Source: Yeosuana sp043876835 (lineage in GTDB: Bacteria > Bacteroidota > Bacteroidia > Flavobacteriales > Flavobacteriaceae). From it: a stretch of DNA of 64,000 nt. The translations under genes and the position numbers were made by a program. This document shows positions 1 through 8,498 of the stretch, in pieces. The stretch covers positions 1-64,000 of the forward strand of contig NZ_JBAWJZ010000009.1 of NCBI RefSeq assembly GCF_043876835.1, written 5' to 3'. A model generated the notes under the pieces. It searched no databases, was not told the origin of the DNA, and saw nothing but the letters and a program-made list of their open reading frames with translations. Numbering within the stretch: position 1 is the first letter of the stretch; every line of letters begins with the position of its first letter.

Positions 1-762
1 CCAGCGATATCCAACCCAGGACAAGAGGACTGTGACAGTGATGGCATCGGAGATGTCTGTGAAACAGATACCGATGGTGACGGCATTCCAGACGATTGTG
101 AAACTATAGATTTAGAGGTAGATAAAGAGGTTAGTACTAGTTCGGCTCGTATTGGAGATGTTATTACGTTTACAATTACAATAACCAATAATGGAGATTT
201 TGAGGCTACAAACGTGACAGTTTTAGATAATTTACCAAGTGGTTATAGGTATGTTTCTCAATCAGCTTCTACAGGAGTCTATAACGAAATTTCAGGAGCA
301 TGGAGAATCCCTTTAATAGGTGTCAAAAAGAAACAATCCGTAAATATTTCGGTTGAGGTCATGGATGTTCCAGATTACCTTAATGAAGCTGAATTGACTG
401 ATTTAGACCAGGATGATACTGATGATACAAATGATTCAGATACTGCAGGTTTAGAAATAGTACTACCAGCAATAGATTGTTTAACAGTTTACAATGAGTT
501 TTCACCTAATGGAGATAGCGTAAATGATGTTTTTGTTATTGAATGTATTGAAAATTATCCAGATAATAAATTAGAAGTTTATAATCGATGGGGTAACTTG
601 GTGTATTCTAAAAAGGGTTATCGTAATGATTGGGATGGTACTTCAAATGGAAGGAGAACTATTAATAAATCAAATGAACTTCCTGAGGGCACCTATTACT
701 ATGTGATTACACTTAATGATCAACTTAAACCTATTGTTGGATGGTTGTATTTAAACAGATAA
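1..762 (+). CDS. C-terminal part of a large T9SS type B surface protein (5' end outside the window)
   Basis: The reading frame is open from base 1, so the gene starts upstream. The visible part begins with Asp-rich thrombospondin type 3-like calcium-binding repeats (DSDGIGD, DTDGDGIPDD), continues with a DUF11-like beta-sandwich (roughly residues 40-130, motif VTVLDNLPSGY), and ends with about 95 residues typical of the gliding-motility-associated C-terminal (CHU_C, T9SS type B) sorting domain: NEFSPNGDSVNDVF, VYNRWGNLVY, GTYYYVI. Proteins of this class, such as SprB, are moved across the outer membrane by the type IX system and stay on the cell surface. The next two genes encode a PorP/SprF-like and an OmpA-like protein, the usual partners of such adhesins. 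Total length and adhesive target cannot be judged from here. Confidence 0.9.
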   Translation, partial: PAISNPGQEDCDSDGIGDVCETDTDGDGIPDDCETIDLEVDKEVSTSSARIGDVITFTITITNNGDFEATNVTVLDNLPSGYRYVSQSASTGVYNEISGAWRIPLIGVKKKQSVNISVEVMDVPDYLNEAELTDLDQDDTDDTNDSDTAGLEIVLPAIDCLTVYNEFSPNGDSVNDVFVIECIENYPDNKLEVYNRWGNLVYSKKGYRNDWDGTSNGRRTINKSNELPEGTYYYVITLNDQLKPIVGWLYLNR

Positions 763-791
763 TCAAGAATCAAATCGTAAATCAGACTATC

Positions 792-1721
792 ATGAAATTG
801 TTTTTTAATATATATACCAATTGTGTTTGTATAATAATACTTGTAATACCTCAAGTTATTTTTTCACAACAAGATGCACAATACACTCAATACATGTATA
901 ATACAATGAGTATTAATCCTGGCTATGCAGGACAAAGGGATGTACTCAGTATTACGGCGTTGTATCGCTCACAATGGGTTGGTGTAGATGGAGCTCCTGA
1001 AACCCAAACAATAGGAATTCACGCTCCATTTAGCAATGATAGGATGGGTTGGGGAATATCGGTTGTAAACGATGTATTAGGACCTACAAACGAAACCCAA
1101 TTTGATGCTAATTTTTCGTATAGTATTTATTTGAACGATAATGCCTATACTGAATTGACATTTGGAGTTAAAGCAGGGATTCATTTTTTAAATTCTGATT
1201 GGACCAAAGGAAAATTTCAATTTCCTGATAATCTCTACCAAGATAATCTTGATTTGAAATCGCCCAGTATTGGAGCCGGTATTTACTTGCACAATGATAT
1301 TTGGTATTTAGGTCTTTCTGTACCTAATTTTTTAACAACTGATCATTTTGATGAGGTGACCTTTTCTGCTGCTGCAGAGCGATTACATTATTATCTTATT
1401 GGAGGATATGTGTTTGAGATCAACCCGAATCTTAGTTTTAAACCAGCCTTTTTAATGAAAGCTGTTTCAGGATCTCCACTAATTGCTGATGTCTCAGCCA
1501 ATTTTTTGATTAAGGAAAGGCTTACGTTAGGATTGGCTTATAGATGGGATGATTCTGTAAGTGCTTTGATAGGGTTTCAAATAACACCAGCAATTGATAT
1601 AGGATATGCCTTTGACTATACCACAACTCCTTTGACTAAATATAATAACGGATCACACGAAGTTATGTTAAGGTTTGAATTGTTCAAGAACAATAGGTTC
1701 TTATCCCCTAGATTCTTTTAA
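792..1721 (+). CDS. PorP/SprF family type IX secretion-associated outer membrane protein
   Basis: A 309-residue protein with an N-terminal signal peptide ending near IFSQ and the family hallmark AQYTQYMYNTMSINPGYAG directly after it. The rest alternates short beta strands with glycine and aromatic residues and ends in a beta-barrel-like terminus, as expected for an outer membrane protein. I chose the ATG at 792 because it gives a clean signal peptide; an in-frame ATG at 741 lies inside the upstream gene and would put a polar stretch before it. In Flavobacterium the SprF protein encoded next to SprB is needed for SprB export, and type B sorting domains generally depend on such a partner. Here it follows a type B protein by 29 bases, so it probably serves that protein. 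Confidence 0.92.
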   Translation: MKLFFNIYTNCVCIIILVIPQVIFSQQDAQYTQYMYNTMSINPGYAGQRDVLSITALYRSQWVGVDGAPETQTIGIHAPFSNDRMGWGISVVNDVLGPTNETQFDANFSYSIYLNDNAYTELTFGVKAGIHFLNSDWTKGKFQFPDNLYQDNLDLKSPSIGAGIYLHNDIWYLGLSVPNFLTTDHFDEVTFSAAAERLHYYLIGGYVFEINPNLSFKPAFLMKAVSGSPLIADVSANFLIKERLTLGLAYRWDDSVSALIGFQITPAIDIGYAFDYTTTPLTKYNNGSHEVMLRFELFKNNRFLSPRFF

Positions 1722-1738
1722 TACAAAATTGGTAAATC

Positions 1739-3673
1739 ATGAAATCACGTATATTAATCATTTTGTTTTTAACATATTTAACTACAGGCAATATTTTCGC
1801 TCAAAAAGGAGTCATTGATAAAGCTGATAAAGCCTATAAAGATTTTGGATACATTAAAACCACAGAGATCTTGCTCCGTCTGGCAGAAAAAGGTTATGAG
1901 TCTGAGGAGCTTTTTCAAAAACTTGGTGATGCTTTTTATTTCAACAGTAAAATGGATGAGGCTGTCAGGTGGTATGGTAAATTAATGAATTTCAGTATTA
2001 GTGTGGATCCAGAGTATTTTTTTAGATATGCTCAAGCCTTGAAATCTGTAGAGAATTATAAAGAGTCAGATAAATGGATGCAAAAATTTTATGATGCTAA
2101 ATCTTATGATACCCGAGGGCAGTATTTTACAAAGGCAGTAGATTATCTTACAATGATTGATGGACTCAGTAGAGATTTTAAGGTTTATAACCTAGACATA
2201 AATTCAGAAGTTTCAGATTTTGGAACCACTTTCTGGGGAGATAAAATGATTTTTGCTTCTGCAAGAGACAACGGAAAAATTTATAAGTGGAATAATCAAC
2301 CCTTTTTACAATTATATTCAGCTACAGAAAAAAGTTTTGATTCTTTTGAGGATGCTAAAATATTTCAAAATAATTTAAACACTAAGTACCATGAGTCTTC
2401 AGTAGCCTTTACTCCCGATAAAAAATTTATGTTTTTTACCAGAAATAATTTTTTTGAGAATAAGCTTAAAAATGATGAAGAAGGAACAAATCGCTTAAGT
2501 CTCTTTAGAGCAAGATACAATGATGCAGATGGTACATGGGTTGATGTTACTCCAGTACATTTTAACAGTAACAGTTATAGTGTAGCACACCCAACCATAA
2601 ATGCAGATGGCACTAAGCTATACTTTTCTTCCGATATGAACAGAACAATAGGACTCTCTGATATTTTTGTGACCGAAATTAGTGTAGATGGCACACTTGG
2701 AGAACCACAAAATTTAGGGACTAAGATTAATACAGAAGGACAGGACACCTTTCCATTTATAAACGCTAAAGGTGATTTATATTTTTCATCCAATGGCTAT
2801 CCAGGTTTGGGTGGATTGGACGTGTATGTGGTAAGAGGGTTTGAAAACGGAAACAAGGGAAAAGAAAGTGTACCAGAAAACCTAGGGAAACCTATAAACA
2901 GTCCTTTAGATGATTTTGCATATTATGAAAATCTTGAGACCAAAGAAGGCTTTTTCTCTTCCAACAGAAAAGGAGGCAAAGGAGATGACGATATTTATAC
3001 ATTTATAATCCCTAATTGCTTGCAAACTCTGACCGGAGTTGTAGTTGAAAAAAAGACACATAAAAACATACCGTTTGCAACAGTGATTCTTTTAGATGAA
3101 ACTGGTAGGGAACTTTCTAAAATTAAAACTAATGAAGAAGCAAGGTTCTCAATTGATCTAGATTGTGAAAAAGAATATTTGGTGCGTGGAGAATCCAACA
3201 AATATATAGCTGATGAGAAACGCATTGTAACACCCAATTTAAAACAGGATTTAAAAATAATTTTAGAACTTGAAAAAGAACAACAAGAAATTAAGGTTGG
3301 TGACGATTTAGCCAAAATATTGGATATTCCCATTATTTATTTTGATTTCGATAAATCCGATATCCGCCAAGATGCTGCATTAGAGCTACAAAAAATTGTT
3401 GAAGTGCTTAAACAGTATCCAAATATGACCATTGATGTGCGTTCGCATACCGATTCAAGAGGTGCCGATGCTTACAATTTAACCTTGTCTGAGAAGAGGA
3501 ATAAATCAACCAAAGATTTTATTGTGAAAAAGGCTCAAATAGATCGTGGCCGTATTACTGGAAAAGGATATGGTGAGACGCGTTTAGTTAACAAATGTTC
3601 TAATGGAGTCCCTTGTACAGAAGAAGAGCATCAAGAAAATAGACGAAGCGAGTTTATAATAACCAAGATGTAG
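1739..3673 (+). CDS. OmpA family protein with PD40 repeats (SprB-locus type)
   Basis: A 644-residue envelope protein. The signal peptide ends near NIFAQ (residue 22). Residues about 25-140 are helical and TPR-like, residues 150-425 carry PD40/WD40-like beta-propeller repeats (AHPTINADGTKLYFSSD, TFPFINAKGDLYFSSNG), residues about 428-510 resemble a CarboxypepD-regulatory-like beta-sandwich, and residues about 530-644 form an OmpA peptidoglycan-binding domain (YFDFDKSDIRQDA, RSHTDSRG, RRSEF). It follows the PorP/SprF-like gene by 17 bases, so the two are almost certainly co-transcribed. OmpA-PD40 proteins next to SprF/SprB genes are thought to anchor surface or secretion components to peptidoglycan; that role is inferred here from position. 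Confidence 0.92.
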   Translation: MKSRILIILFLTYLTTGNIFAQKGVIDKADKAYKDFGYIKTTEILLRLAEKGYESEELFQKLGDAFYFNSKMDEAVRWYGKLMNFSISVDPEYFFRYAQALKSVENYKESDKWMQKFYDAKSYDTRGQYFTKAVDYLTMIDGLSRDFKVYNLDINSEVSDFGTTFWGDKMIFASARDNGKIYKWNNQPFLQLYSATEKSFDSFEDAKIFQNNLNTKYHESSVAFTPDKKFMFFTRNNFFENKLKNDEEGTNRLSLFRARYNDADGTWVDVTPVHFNSNSYSVAHPTINADGTKLYFSSDMNRTIGLSDIFVTEISVDGTLGEPQNLGTKINTEGQDTFPFINAKGDLYFSSNGYPGLGGLDVYVVRGFENGNKGKESVPENLGKPINSPLDDFAYYENLETKEGFFSSNRKGGKGDDDIYTFIIPNCLQTLTGVVVEKKTHKNIPFATVILLDETGRELSKIKTNEEARFSIDLDCEKEYLVRGESNKYIADEKRIVTPNLKQDLKIILELEKEQQEIKVGDDLAKILDIPIIYFDFDKSDIRQDAALELQKIVEVLKQYPNMTIDVRSHTDSRGADAYNLTLSEKRNKSTKDFIVKKAQIDRGRITGKGYGETRLVNKCSNGVPCTEEEHQENRRSEFIITKM

Positions 3674-3759
3674 TTTAGCAGATTATAAAATCTCAATCTC
3701 AGTATTTATTTTTTATAGTTTAATTCTTATAATTAAGCTATACTTGGTATTTTTACATC

Positions 3760-4299
3760 ATGTCAGAAGAAAATGTAATTCTAGTTAATGAATTTGATGA
3801 GCAAATTGGGTTGATGCCTAAAATGGAAGCTCATGAAAAGGCTTTGTTGCATCGTGCCTTTTCTGTGTTTATTTTTAATGACAAAAATGAGCTCATGTTA
3901 CAACAACGAGCATTAGATAAATACCATTCACCAGGACTTTGGACTAACACATGCTGTAGCCACCAACGCGATGGAGAAAGTAATATACAAGCTGGAAAAC
4001 GTAGATTGCAAGATGAAATGGGGTTTGTTGTTGATTTGCAAGAGTCTATTTCTTTTATTTATAAAGCGCCTTTTGATAACGGTTTAACAGAACATGAATT
4101 TGACCATATTTTAATTGGCAAGTATAATAAGAATCCCAAAATTAACACAAGTGAAGTTGCCAATTGGAAATGGATGAATATAGAAGAGGTAAAGGACGAT
4201 ATGATTGTGCATCCAGAAATTTATACAGAATGGTTTAAGATTATTTTTGAAAAATTTTATCAACACATAAATATTCTAGACAATGAGAGTAACAGTTAG
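3760..4299 (+). CDS. idi: Isopentenyl-diphosphate delta-isomerase, type 1
   Basis: A 179-residue Nudix-fold enzyme that interconverts isopentenyl and dimethylallyl diphosphate in isoprenoid synthesis. The N-terminus EENVILVNEFDEQIG, the catalytic cysteine region TNTCCSHQRDGE (residues 62-73) and the acidic metal site around TEHEFDH (110-116) match type 1 isomerases, and the degenerate Nudix box AGKRRLQDEMGF follows at residues 78-89. Length is normal for the family. The 3' end overlaps queD by 17 bases, so the two are probably translated from one mRNA. A near-consensus TATACTTG element lies shortly before the start, but I would not insist on it as the promoter. Confidence 0.95.
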   Translation: MSEENVILVNEFDEQIGLMPKMEAHEKALLHRAFSVFIFNDKNELMLQQRALDKYHSPGLWTNTCCSHQRDGESNIQAGKRRLQDEMGFVVDLQESISFIYKAPFDNGLTEHEFDHILIGKYNKNPKINTSEVANWKWMNIEEVKDDMIVHPEIYTEWFKIIFEKFYQHINILDNESNS

Positions 4300-4693
4300 C
4301 AGAAGAGCACATTTTAATGCAGCTCACAGATTGTATAGAAAAGATTGGAGTTTTGAGAAAAACAACGAGGTGTTTGGGCTGTGCAATAACCCTAATTTTC
4401 ATGGTCATAATTATGAACTTATAGCTAGTGTTACCGGAGAAATTGATTCAGAAACGGGATATGTTATCGACATTAAAACATTAAAAGACATTATTAAGGA
4501 AGAAGTTGAAGATTCCTTTGATCATAAAAACTTAAATTTAGAAGTTCCGGAATTTAAAGACTTAAACCCTACAGCCGAAAACATTGTGGTTGTAATTTAT
4601 AATAAGATTAAAGCAAAACTAGATTCAAAGTTCGATTTAGAAGTTGTTTTATACGAAACACCAAGAAATTTTGTAACCTATTCAGGTAAATAA
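4283..4693 (+). CDS. queD: 6-carboxytetrahydropterin synthase (QueD/PTPS family)
   Basis: A 136-residue pterin enzyme. Zinc ligands are visible as the His of FNAAH (residue 15) and the two His of FHGHNY (40 and 42); the catalytic cysteine is in FGLCNNP (residue 34). The later segments VIDIKTLKDII, DHKNLNLE and PTAENIVV are the usual family landmarks. QueD converts dihydroneopterin triphosphate to 6-carboxytetrahydropterin in queuosine and 7-deazaguanine synthesis; other family members make pyruvoyl-tetrahydropterin. No other queuosine gene is in the window, so the exact product is inferred from the short bacterial-type length. The ATG lies within the end of idi (17-base overlap), which suggests translational coupling. 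Confidence 0.93.
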   Translation: MRVTVSRRAHFNAAHRLYRKDWSFEKNNEVFGLCNNPNFHGHNYELIASVTGEIDSETGYVIDIKTLKDIIKEEVEDSFDHKNLNLEVPEFKDLNPTAENIVVVIYNKIKAKLDSKFDLEVVLYETPRNFVTYSGK

Positions 4694-4787
4694 TTTTTTT
4701 GCTAAAATAGATTTTGCTAAAGCCTTTCCTAATTTAGTTGAAATTTAAATTAGTGATAAAATTATATCACTATTAGAAGTTTATGTG

Positions 4788-4795
4788 TAATTTTG
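4788..4795 (+). promoter_or_regulatory. Candidate -7 element of the small helical protein gene
   Basis: TAATTTTG fits the Bacteroidota -7 consensus TAnnTTTG and lies 22 bases before the start codon at 4818. No clear TTG was found at the usual 19-21 base distance upstream, so this is a moderate-quality prediction. Confidence 0.45.
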
Positions 4796-4817
4796 CATCT
4801 AAATTAAAATTTTAAAT

Positions 4818-5087
4818 ATGGCAAATGTTAGAAACCTAAAAAAAGACATTAATTATGTTTTAGGTGATATTATTGAAGCAGCTTATGTTTGGGAATACGC
4901 AAACACAGATAAGGATAATAAAAAGAGTGAAGCTATTGTAGATGAGGCTATTAACACTTTTGATGCATTAATTGCAAAAATAAATGATAAAAATATTGAG
5001 AATAAAAAAGCACATTTTAAAGCGATTAATTCTGAACTTGAAGAAAAAGGAAGAGCTTTAATTGAAAAAATTAATAAGCTAGGATAA
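4818..5087 (+). CDS. Small helical protein of unknown function
   Basis: An 89-residue, charged, probably all-helical cytosolic protein without signal peptide, membrane segment or cysteine. It begins MANVRNLKKDINYVLGD and ends with a lysine-rich helix. It resembles short uncharacterised proteins I associate with flavobacterial genomes, but I know of no experimental function. It has its own candidate promoter and precedes the tRNA-Thr gene by 61 bases. The start ATG is the first in frame after the promoter. Coding is supported by length, an AT-rich codon pattern like its neighbours, and the absence of competing frames. Confidence 0.8.
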   Translation: MANVRNLKKDINYVLGDIIEAAYVWEYANTDKDNKKSEAIVDEAINTFDALIAKINDKNIENKKAHFKAINSELEEKGRALIEKINKLG

Positions 5088-5104
5088 TTTTTTTTAACGG
5101 ATTG

Positions 5105-5134
5105 TTGTAGATATCAAATTTGCTATTATATTTG
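5105..5134 (+). promoter_or_regulatory. Promoter of tRNA-Thr
   Basis: TTG (5105-5107), a 19-base spacer and TATATTTG (5127-5134) match the Bacteroidota housekeeping promoter (-33 TTTG/-7 TAnnTTTG). The expected start point is about 8 bases before the tRNA 5' end at 5149. Confidence 0.75.
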
Positions 5135-5148
5135 CATCCGTTAAAAAC

Positions 5149-5222
5149 GCCGATGTAGCTCAGCTGGCTAGAGCAGCTGATTTGTAATCAGCAGGTCGTG
5201 GGTTCGAGTCCCTCTATCGGCT
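5149..5222 (+). tRNA. tRNA-Thr, anticodon TGT
   Basis: A 74-nt cloverleaf. Acceptor arms GCCGATG (5149-5155) and TATCGGC (5215-5221) pair with one G-T; the anticodon stem is GCTGA/TCAGC with loop TTTGTAA and anticodon TGT (5183-5185), which reads ACA; the T loop is TTCGAGT. CCA is not encoded. The T stem GTGGG/CCCTC contains one T-T opposition at its second pair, the only irregularity. An intrinsic terminator follows. Confidence 0.97.
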
Positions 5223-5226
5223 CAAC

Positions 5227-5263
5227 AAAAACTCCAACACATTTCTGTGATTGGAGTTTTTTT
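5227..5263 (+). terminator. Intrinsic terminator of tRNA-Thr (possibly bidirectional)
   Basis: The inverted repeat ACTCCAA/TTGGAGT (5231-5237 and 5251-5257) is followed by a run of T. The A-run before it could let the same hairpin end the minus-strand gene that stops at 5303. Confidence 0.85.
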
Positions 5264-5302
5264 ATGTGTTTTTGTTTAAATTAATATGTTTGTGCTAAAA
5301 CA

Positions 5303-7606
5303 TTAATCTTTATCACCCGTAAGCCAAGAAAAAAAGCCTTTTTTCTTTTTCTTTTTAAATGTTTTTTTCTTTATATCAACTCCAAAAAGCCGTTGAAAAA
5401 AATTATCTTTTTTTGTTAATCCACAATCTAAAGACTTTAGAACCTCATCGGAAGGTTTTTCAAAAGAAGCTTTGGTAATTAGGTTATACTTAGGGTCTTT
5501 ATTCAGTTGTTGTAGAAATTTTGCAAAAATGGGAAGAGCAGAATTGGCTCCTTGACCAATAGAAGTATTACTAAATCCAATTTGTTGGTTGTCGTTTCCT
5601 ACCCAGGTCACTGTAATTAAATTAGGCATGATTCCAACAAACCACCCATCTTTATTGTCTTGCGTTGTACCTGTTTTGCCTGCAATATCGTTATTTAAAT
5701 TATAATTAGATCTTAATCGTTGTGCAGTGCCATTATTAACAGTTGCTTTTAGAAATTCCAACATGACCTGTCTGGTATCATCACTAAATGCTTTTTCTGT
5801 GGTCTTATTTGGGTTTAAATCGTTATAAGATGCAATAACGTGACCTTCTTTGTTTTCAATCTTTGTAATGAAAACAGGAGTGGAAGGTTTACTGCCATTA
5901 ACAAAAGACGTATAGGCTTTAGCAAGCTCTATTAAACTCAGGTTTGAAGATCCCAATGCAATCGATGGAACTTTGTCCATGTCGCTTGTAATACCCATTG
6001 CCCTTGCTTGGGCTATAACATTTTCAATACCAGTTTCATATAATACTTTTACAGCTATGGTGTTGATAGAATTACTCAATGCATTTTCTAATGAAAAATT
6101 TAAATCATCATTATCGTCTTTGGAAGCGTTTGTTGGTGTCCAATCATCATAATCAGTATAGGTAATGGCTTTTGTCGAAAAGTAAGTACAAGGCTTCATG
6201 CCTGCCTCTAATGCCGCAGTATAGACAATTGGTTTAAAGGTTGAGCCTACTTGGCGTTTGCTTTGTGATACGTGATCATATTGAAAAAAAAGATAGTCAA
6301 TGCCACCAACATAAGCCCTGACGGCGCCTGTTGATGGTTCGATTGATAGCACTCCTGAATTTAAAAATTTTAAAAAATATTCTAAACTATCTAAAGTTGA
6401 TATGGATTTTACGATATTTCCATCCCAAGAAAACAATTCTTTTTCTTGCGGTTTTATTAAAGAATCTTCAATAACTTTTTCTGTTATGTTTAGTGCTTTT
6501 AAAGATTTATATTTTGTTAAACGTTTTTTTGAAGCTATAAACGCAGGTTTGTTTTTTAACCACGGAGCATTTTGTCCATAAGCTTTTTCATAGAGATTTT
6601 GTAACTCAGCCATATGGTCACGCATGGCATTTTCAGCATACCTTTGCATGGTATTGTCCAATGTTGTGTAGATTTTAAGGCCATCTTGAAAAATATTATA
6701 GGGTTCCCCATCTGGTTTTTTAAACTTGTCTTGTTGCAGAATGCTATCTAATTGTTTTTTGATTTCTGCTCTAAAATAGGGTGCCAATCCTTGGTTTGGG
6801 GCATAATATTGATAATCCAAAACAAAATCAGTTGCTATGATTTTTGAGGCTTCTTCAGAACCTAAATAGCCATACTTTTCCATTTGCTTAATAACAACAT
6901 CTCTTCTGGATCGAGACTTTTTATGAAACAACCTGGGGTTGTAACTGTTATTAGCTTTTAATGATCCTATTAAGGTTGCAGCTTGTGAGATATTTAGTTG
7001 CTTTGTGTGAACGTTAAAGAATTTAAGTGAAGCACTTTCAATACCATAAGTATTATCAGGGAAGGGTACTGTGTTGAGGTAGAAAGTGAGTATTTCTTCT
7101 TTTGAATGCATGTCTTCAATTCTTGTGGCAACAATGCTTTCTTTTATTTTATTGACAACACTGCTGAAGGTTCCAAAATCTTTCCTGCCAAATAAATTTT
7201 TTGCTAATTGTAACGTAATGGTACTACCTCCTCCTGATGATTTATTTGCTGTTAAGATTGTTTTAAAAAATACCCGGAATAAGCTTTTTGTATCAATGCC
7301 ATGATGTTTATAAAATCGGGCATCTTCTGTAGAAATTAAAGCATCAATAAGATGTTGAGGAAAATCACTATATGGGATAGATTGTCTATCGTAAATATAG
7401 TATTTACCAATGAGGTTTTTATTAACATCTAAAACTTGAGTGGCCTGACTCTGTTTAAGATTTTTTAATTGGTTTGTTGAAGGTATTTTGCCCCATAGAC
7501 CTAAATATATGCTCGTAAAAAAAATAACAGCTAAAACTAATAGAACTATTATACCTTTAAGAACGTATTTGAACCATTTATTTTTTAATAGTTTTTTTAT
7601 AAACAT
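5303..7606 (-). CDS. Class A penicillin-binding protein (PBP1A-type transglycosylase/transpeptidase)
   Basis: A 767-residue bifunctional cell-wall synthase. A membrane anchor at residues about 15-36 is followed by a GT51 glycosyltransferase domain with the catalytic glutamate in TEDARFYKHHGID (E94) and GGGSTITLQLAKN (125-137). The transpeptidase domain has all three motifs: STFK at 455-458, SIN at 513-515 and KTGT at 644-647. The C-terminal tail is very lysine-rich. It polymerises lipid II glycan strands and cross-links stem peptides at the periplasmic face of the inner membrane. The lipoprotein gene upstream is on the same strand 116 bases away, so the two may or may not share a transcript. 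Confidence 0.96.
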   Translation of the reverse strand: MFIKKLLKNKWFKYVLKGIIVLLVLAVIFFTSIYLGLWGKIPSTNQLKNLKQSQATQVLDVNKNLIGKYYIYDRQSIPYSDFPQHLIDALISTEDARFYKHHGIDTKSLFRVFFKTILTANKSSGGGSTITLQLAKNLFGRKDFGTFSSVVNKIKESIVATRIEDMHSKEEILTFYLNTVPFPDNTYGIESASLKFFNVHTKQLNISQAATLIGSLKANNSYNPRLFHKKSRSRRDVVIKQMEKYGYLGSEEASKIIATDFVLDYQYYAPNQGLAPYFRAEIKKQLDSILQQDKFKKPDGEPYNIFQDGLKIYTTLDNTMQRYAENAMRDHMAELQNLYEKAYGQNAPWLKNKPAFIASKKRLTKYKSLKALNITEKVIEDSLIKPQEKELFSWDGNIVKSISTLDSLEYFLKFLNSGVLSIEPSTGAVRAYVGGIDYLFFQYDHVSQSKRQVGSTFKPIVYTAALEAGMKPCTYFSTKAITYTDYDDWTPTNASKDDNDDLNFSLENALSNSINTIAVKVLYETGIENVIAQARAMGITSDMDKVPSIALGSSNLSLIELAKAYTSFVNGSKPSTPVFITKIENKEGHVIASYNDLNPNKTTEKAFSDDTRQVMLEFLKATVNNGTAQRLRSNYNLNNDIAGKTGTTQDNKDGWFVGIMPNLITVTWVGNDNQQIGFSNTSIGQGANSALPIFAKFLQQLNKDPKYNLITKASFEKPSDEVLKSLDCGLTKKDNFFQRLFGVDIKKKTFKKKKKKGFFSWLTGDKD

Positions 7607-7722
7607 AGGTTTGCTAAGTAATAGAAGTTACAAGGAAGCCAATTTTTAAGGAGCTTCCTAATAGTAACGACTATAATGTTTAAGAATTATATTAAAAGAA
7701 TAATTGGTAGGTTAGTGCTAGG

Positions 7723-8421
7723 CTATTCTTTGCTTTTTATTGAATCAATGAATGATTGAAATTCTTTACCATACTTTGAATTTTTTACTTCAGTAGTTAA
7801 AGAAACATTTATGGTATCTAAATACTTAATTTGAGCGTTATAAATTTCTGTAAGTGCTAAATAAGGAGCAACTTCGCTATCTTTATTGTTTAAAGCAAAA
7901 TTTACAGTATATAAGTATTTTCTTTTTAACAAGCTATCAAACTCATTTTGAATGCTATTGTATTTTGAAGTATCACCACTTTTTTGCGCTTCAAAACTTT
8001 CTTTAATTAGATTTAAGTTTTTTTCATTAAAACGAGACACTATCATTCGATATTCTTCTAAAATTTTTTGTTGTTTTGATCCATTAATTTTAGCGTCAAA
8101 CACAAAATTCTTTAGAGTAGTATTTATTTCTGTTGTTCCCTTATCTGCAAAAAACAGAATTCTATCATCTTCACTTTTGCTGTTTTTATCTAAATAGAGA
8201 AAAAACACCTCAGGAGATTCTAAATCACTGTGCAATTCAAATTGAGAATTTCCACTTATGGCTATAGAATCTACCACTACTAAAGCTGTGTCCTTTACTT
8301 TTTTAAGATAAACGCTTCCCTTTTTAAGTCCTTTAATATTGCCAATTACAGTTAGGTCGTGCTGCTCTTTACCACATGAAAATATTAAAAGCAAGACCAA
8401 TAAAACAGATATTTTTTTCAT
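7723..8421 (-). CDS. DUF4369 domain-containing lipoprotein
   Basis: A 232-residue lipoprotein: the signal peptide ends in the lipobox LIFSC with the acylated cysteine at residue 16. Residues about 23-115 (TVIGNIKGLKKGSVYLKKV and onward) match the DUF4369 beta-sandwich that usually sits before a thioredoxin/AhpC domain in Bacteroidota. Here the thioredoxin part is absent; the remainder is helical and charged, with no CxxC motif. It is therefore the stand-alone or shortened form of this architecture. Function is unknown. It lies between the DUF819 gene and the class A PBP on the same strand. Confidence 0.8.
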   Translation of the reverse strand: MKKISVLLVLLLIFSCGKEQHDLTVIGNIKGLKKGSVYLKKVKDTALVVVDSIAISGNSQFELHSDLESPEVFFLYLDKNSKSEDDRILFFADKGTTEINTTLKNFVFDAKINGSKQQKILEEYRMIVSRFNEKNLNLIKESFEAQKSGDTSKYNSIQNEFDSLLKRKYLYTVNFALNNKDSEVAPYLALTEIYNAQIKYLDTINVSLTTEVKNSKYGKEFQSFIDSIKSKE

Positions 8422-8498
8422 TTTATGATTAGAATTTAGTGAGCAAATATCAGATAATTATAAGTTTTAAAAAAATTAAGTGAATACAATATTTACAA

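Noticed and set aside
741..791. Longer start of the PorP/SprF-like protein at 741
   Set aside because: It lies within the upstream gene and places a polar segment before the signal peptide; ATG 792 is better.
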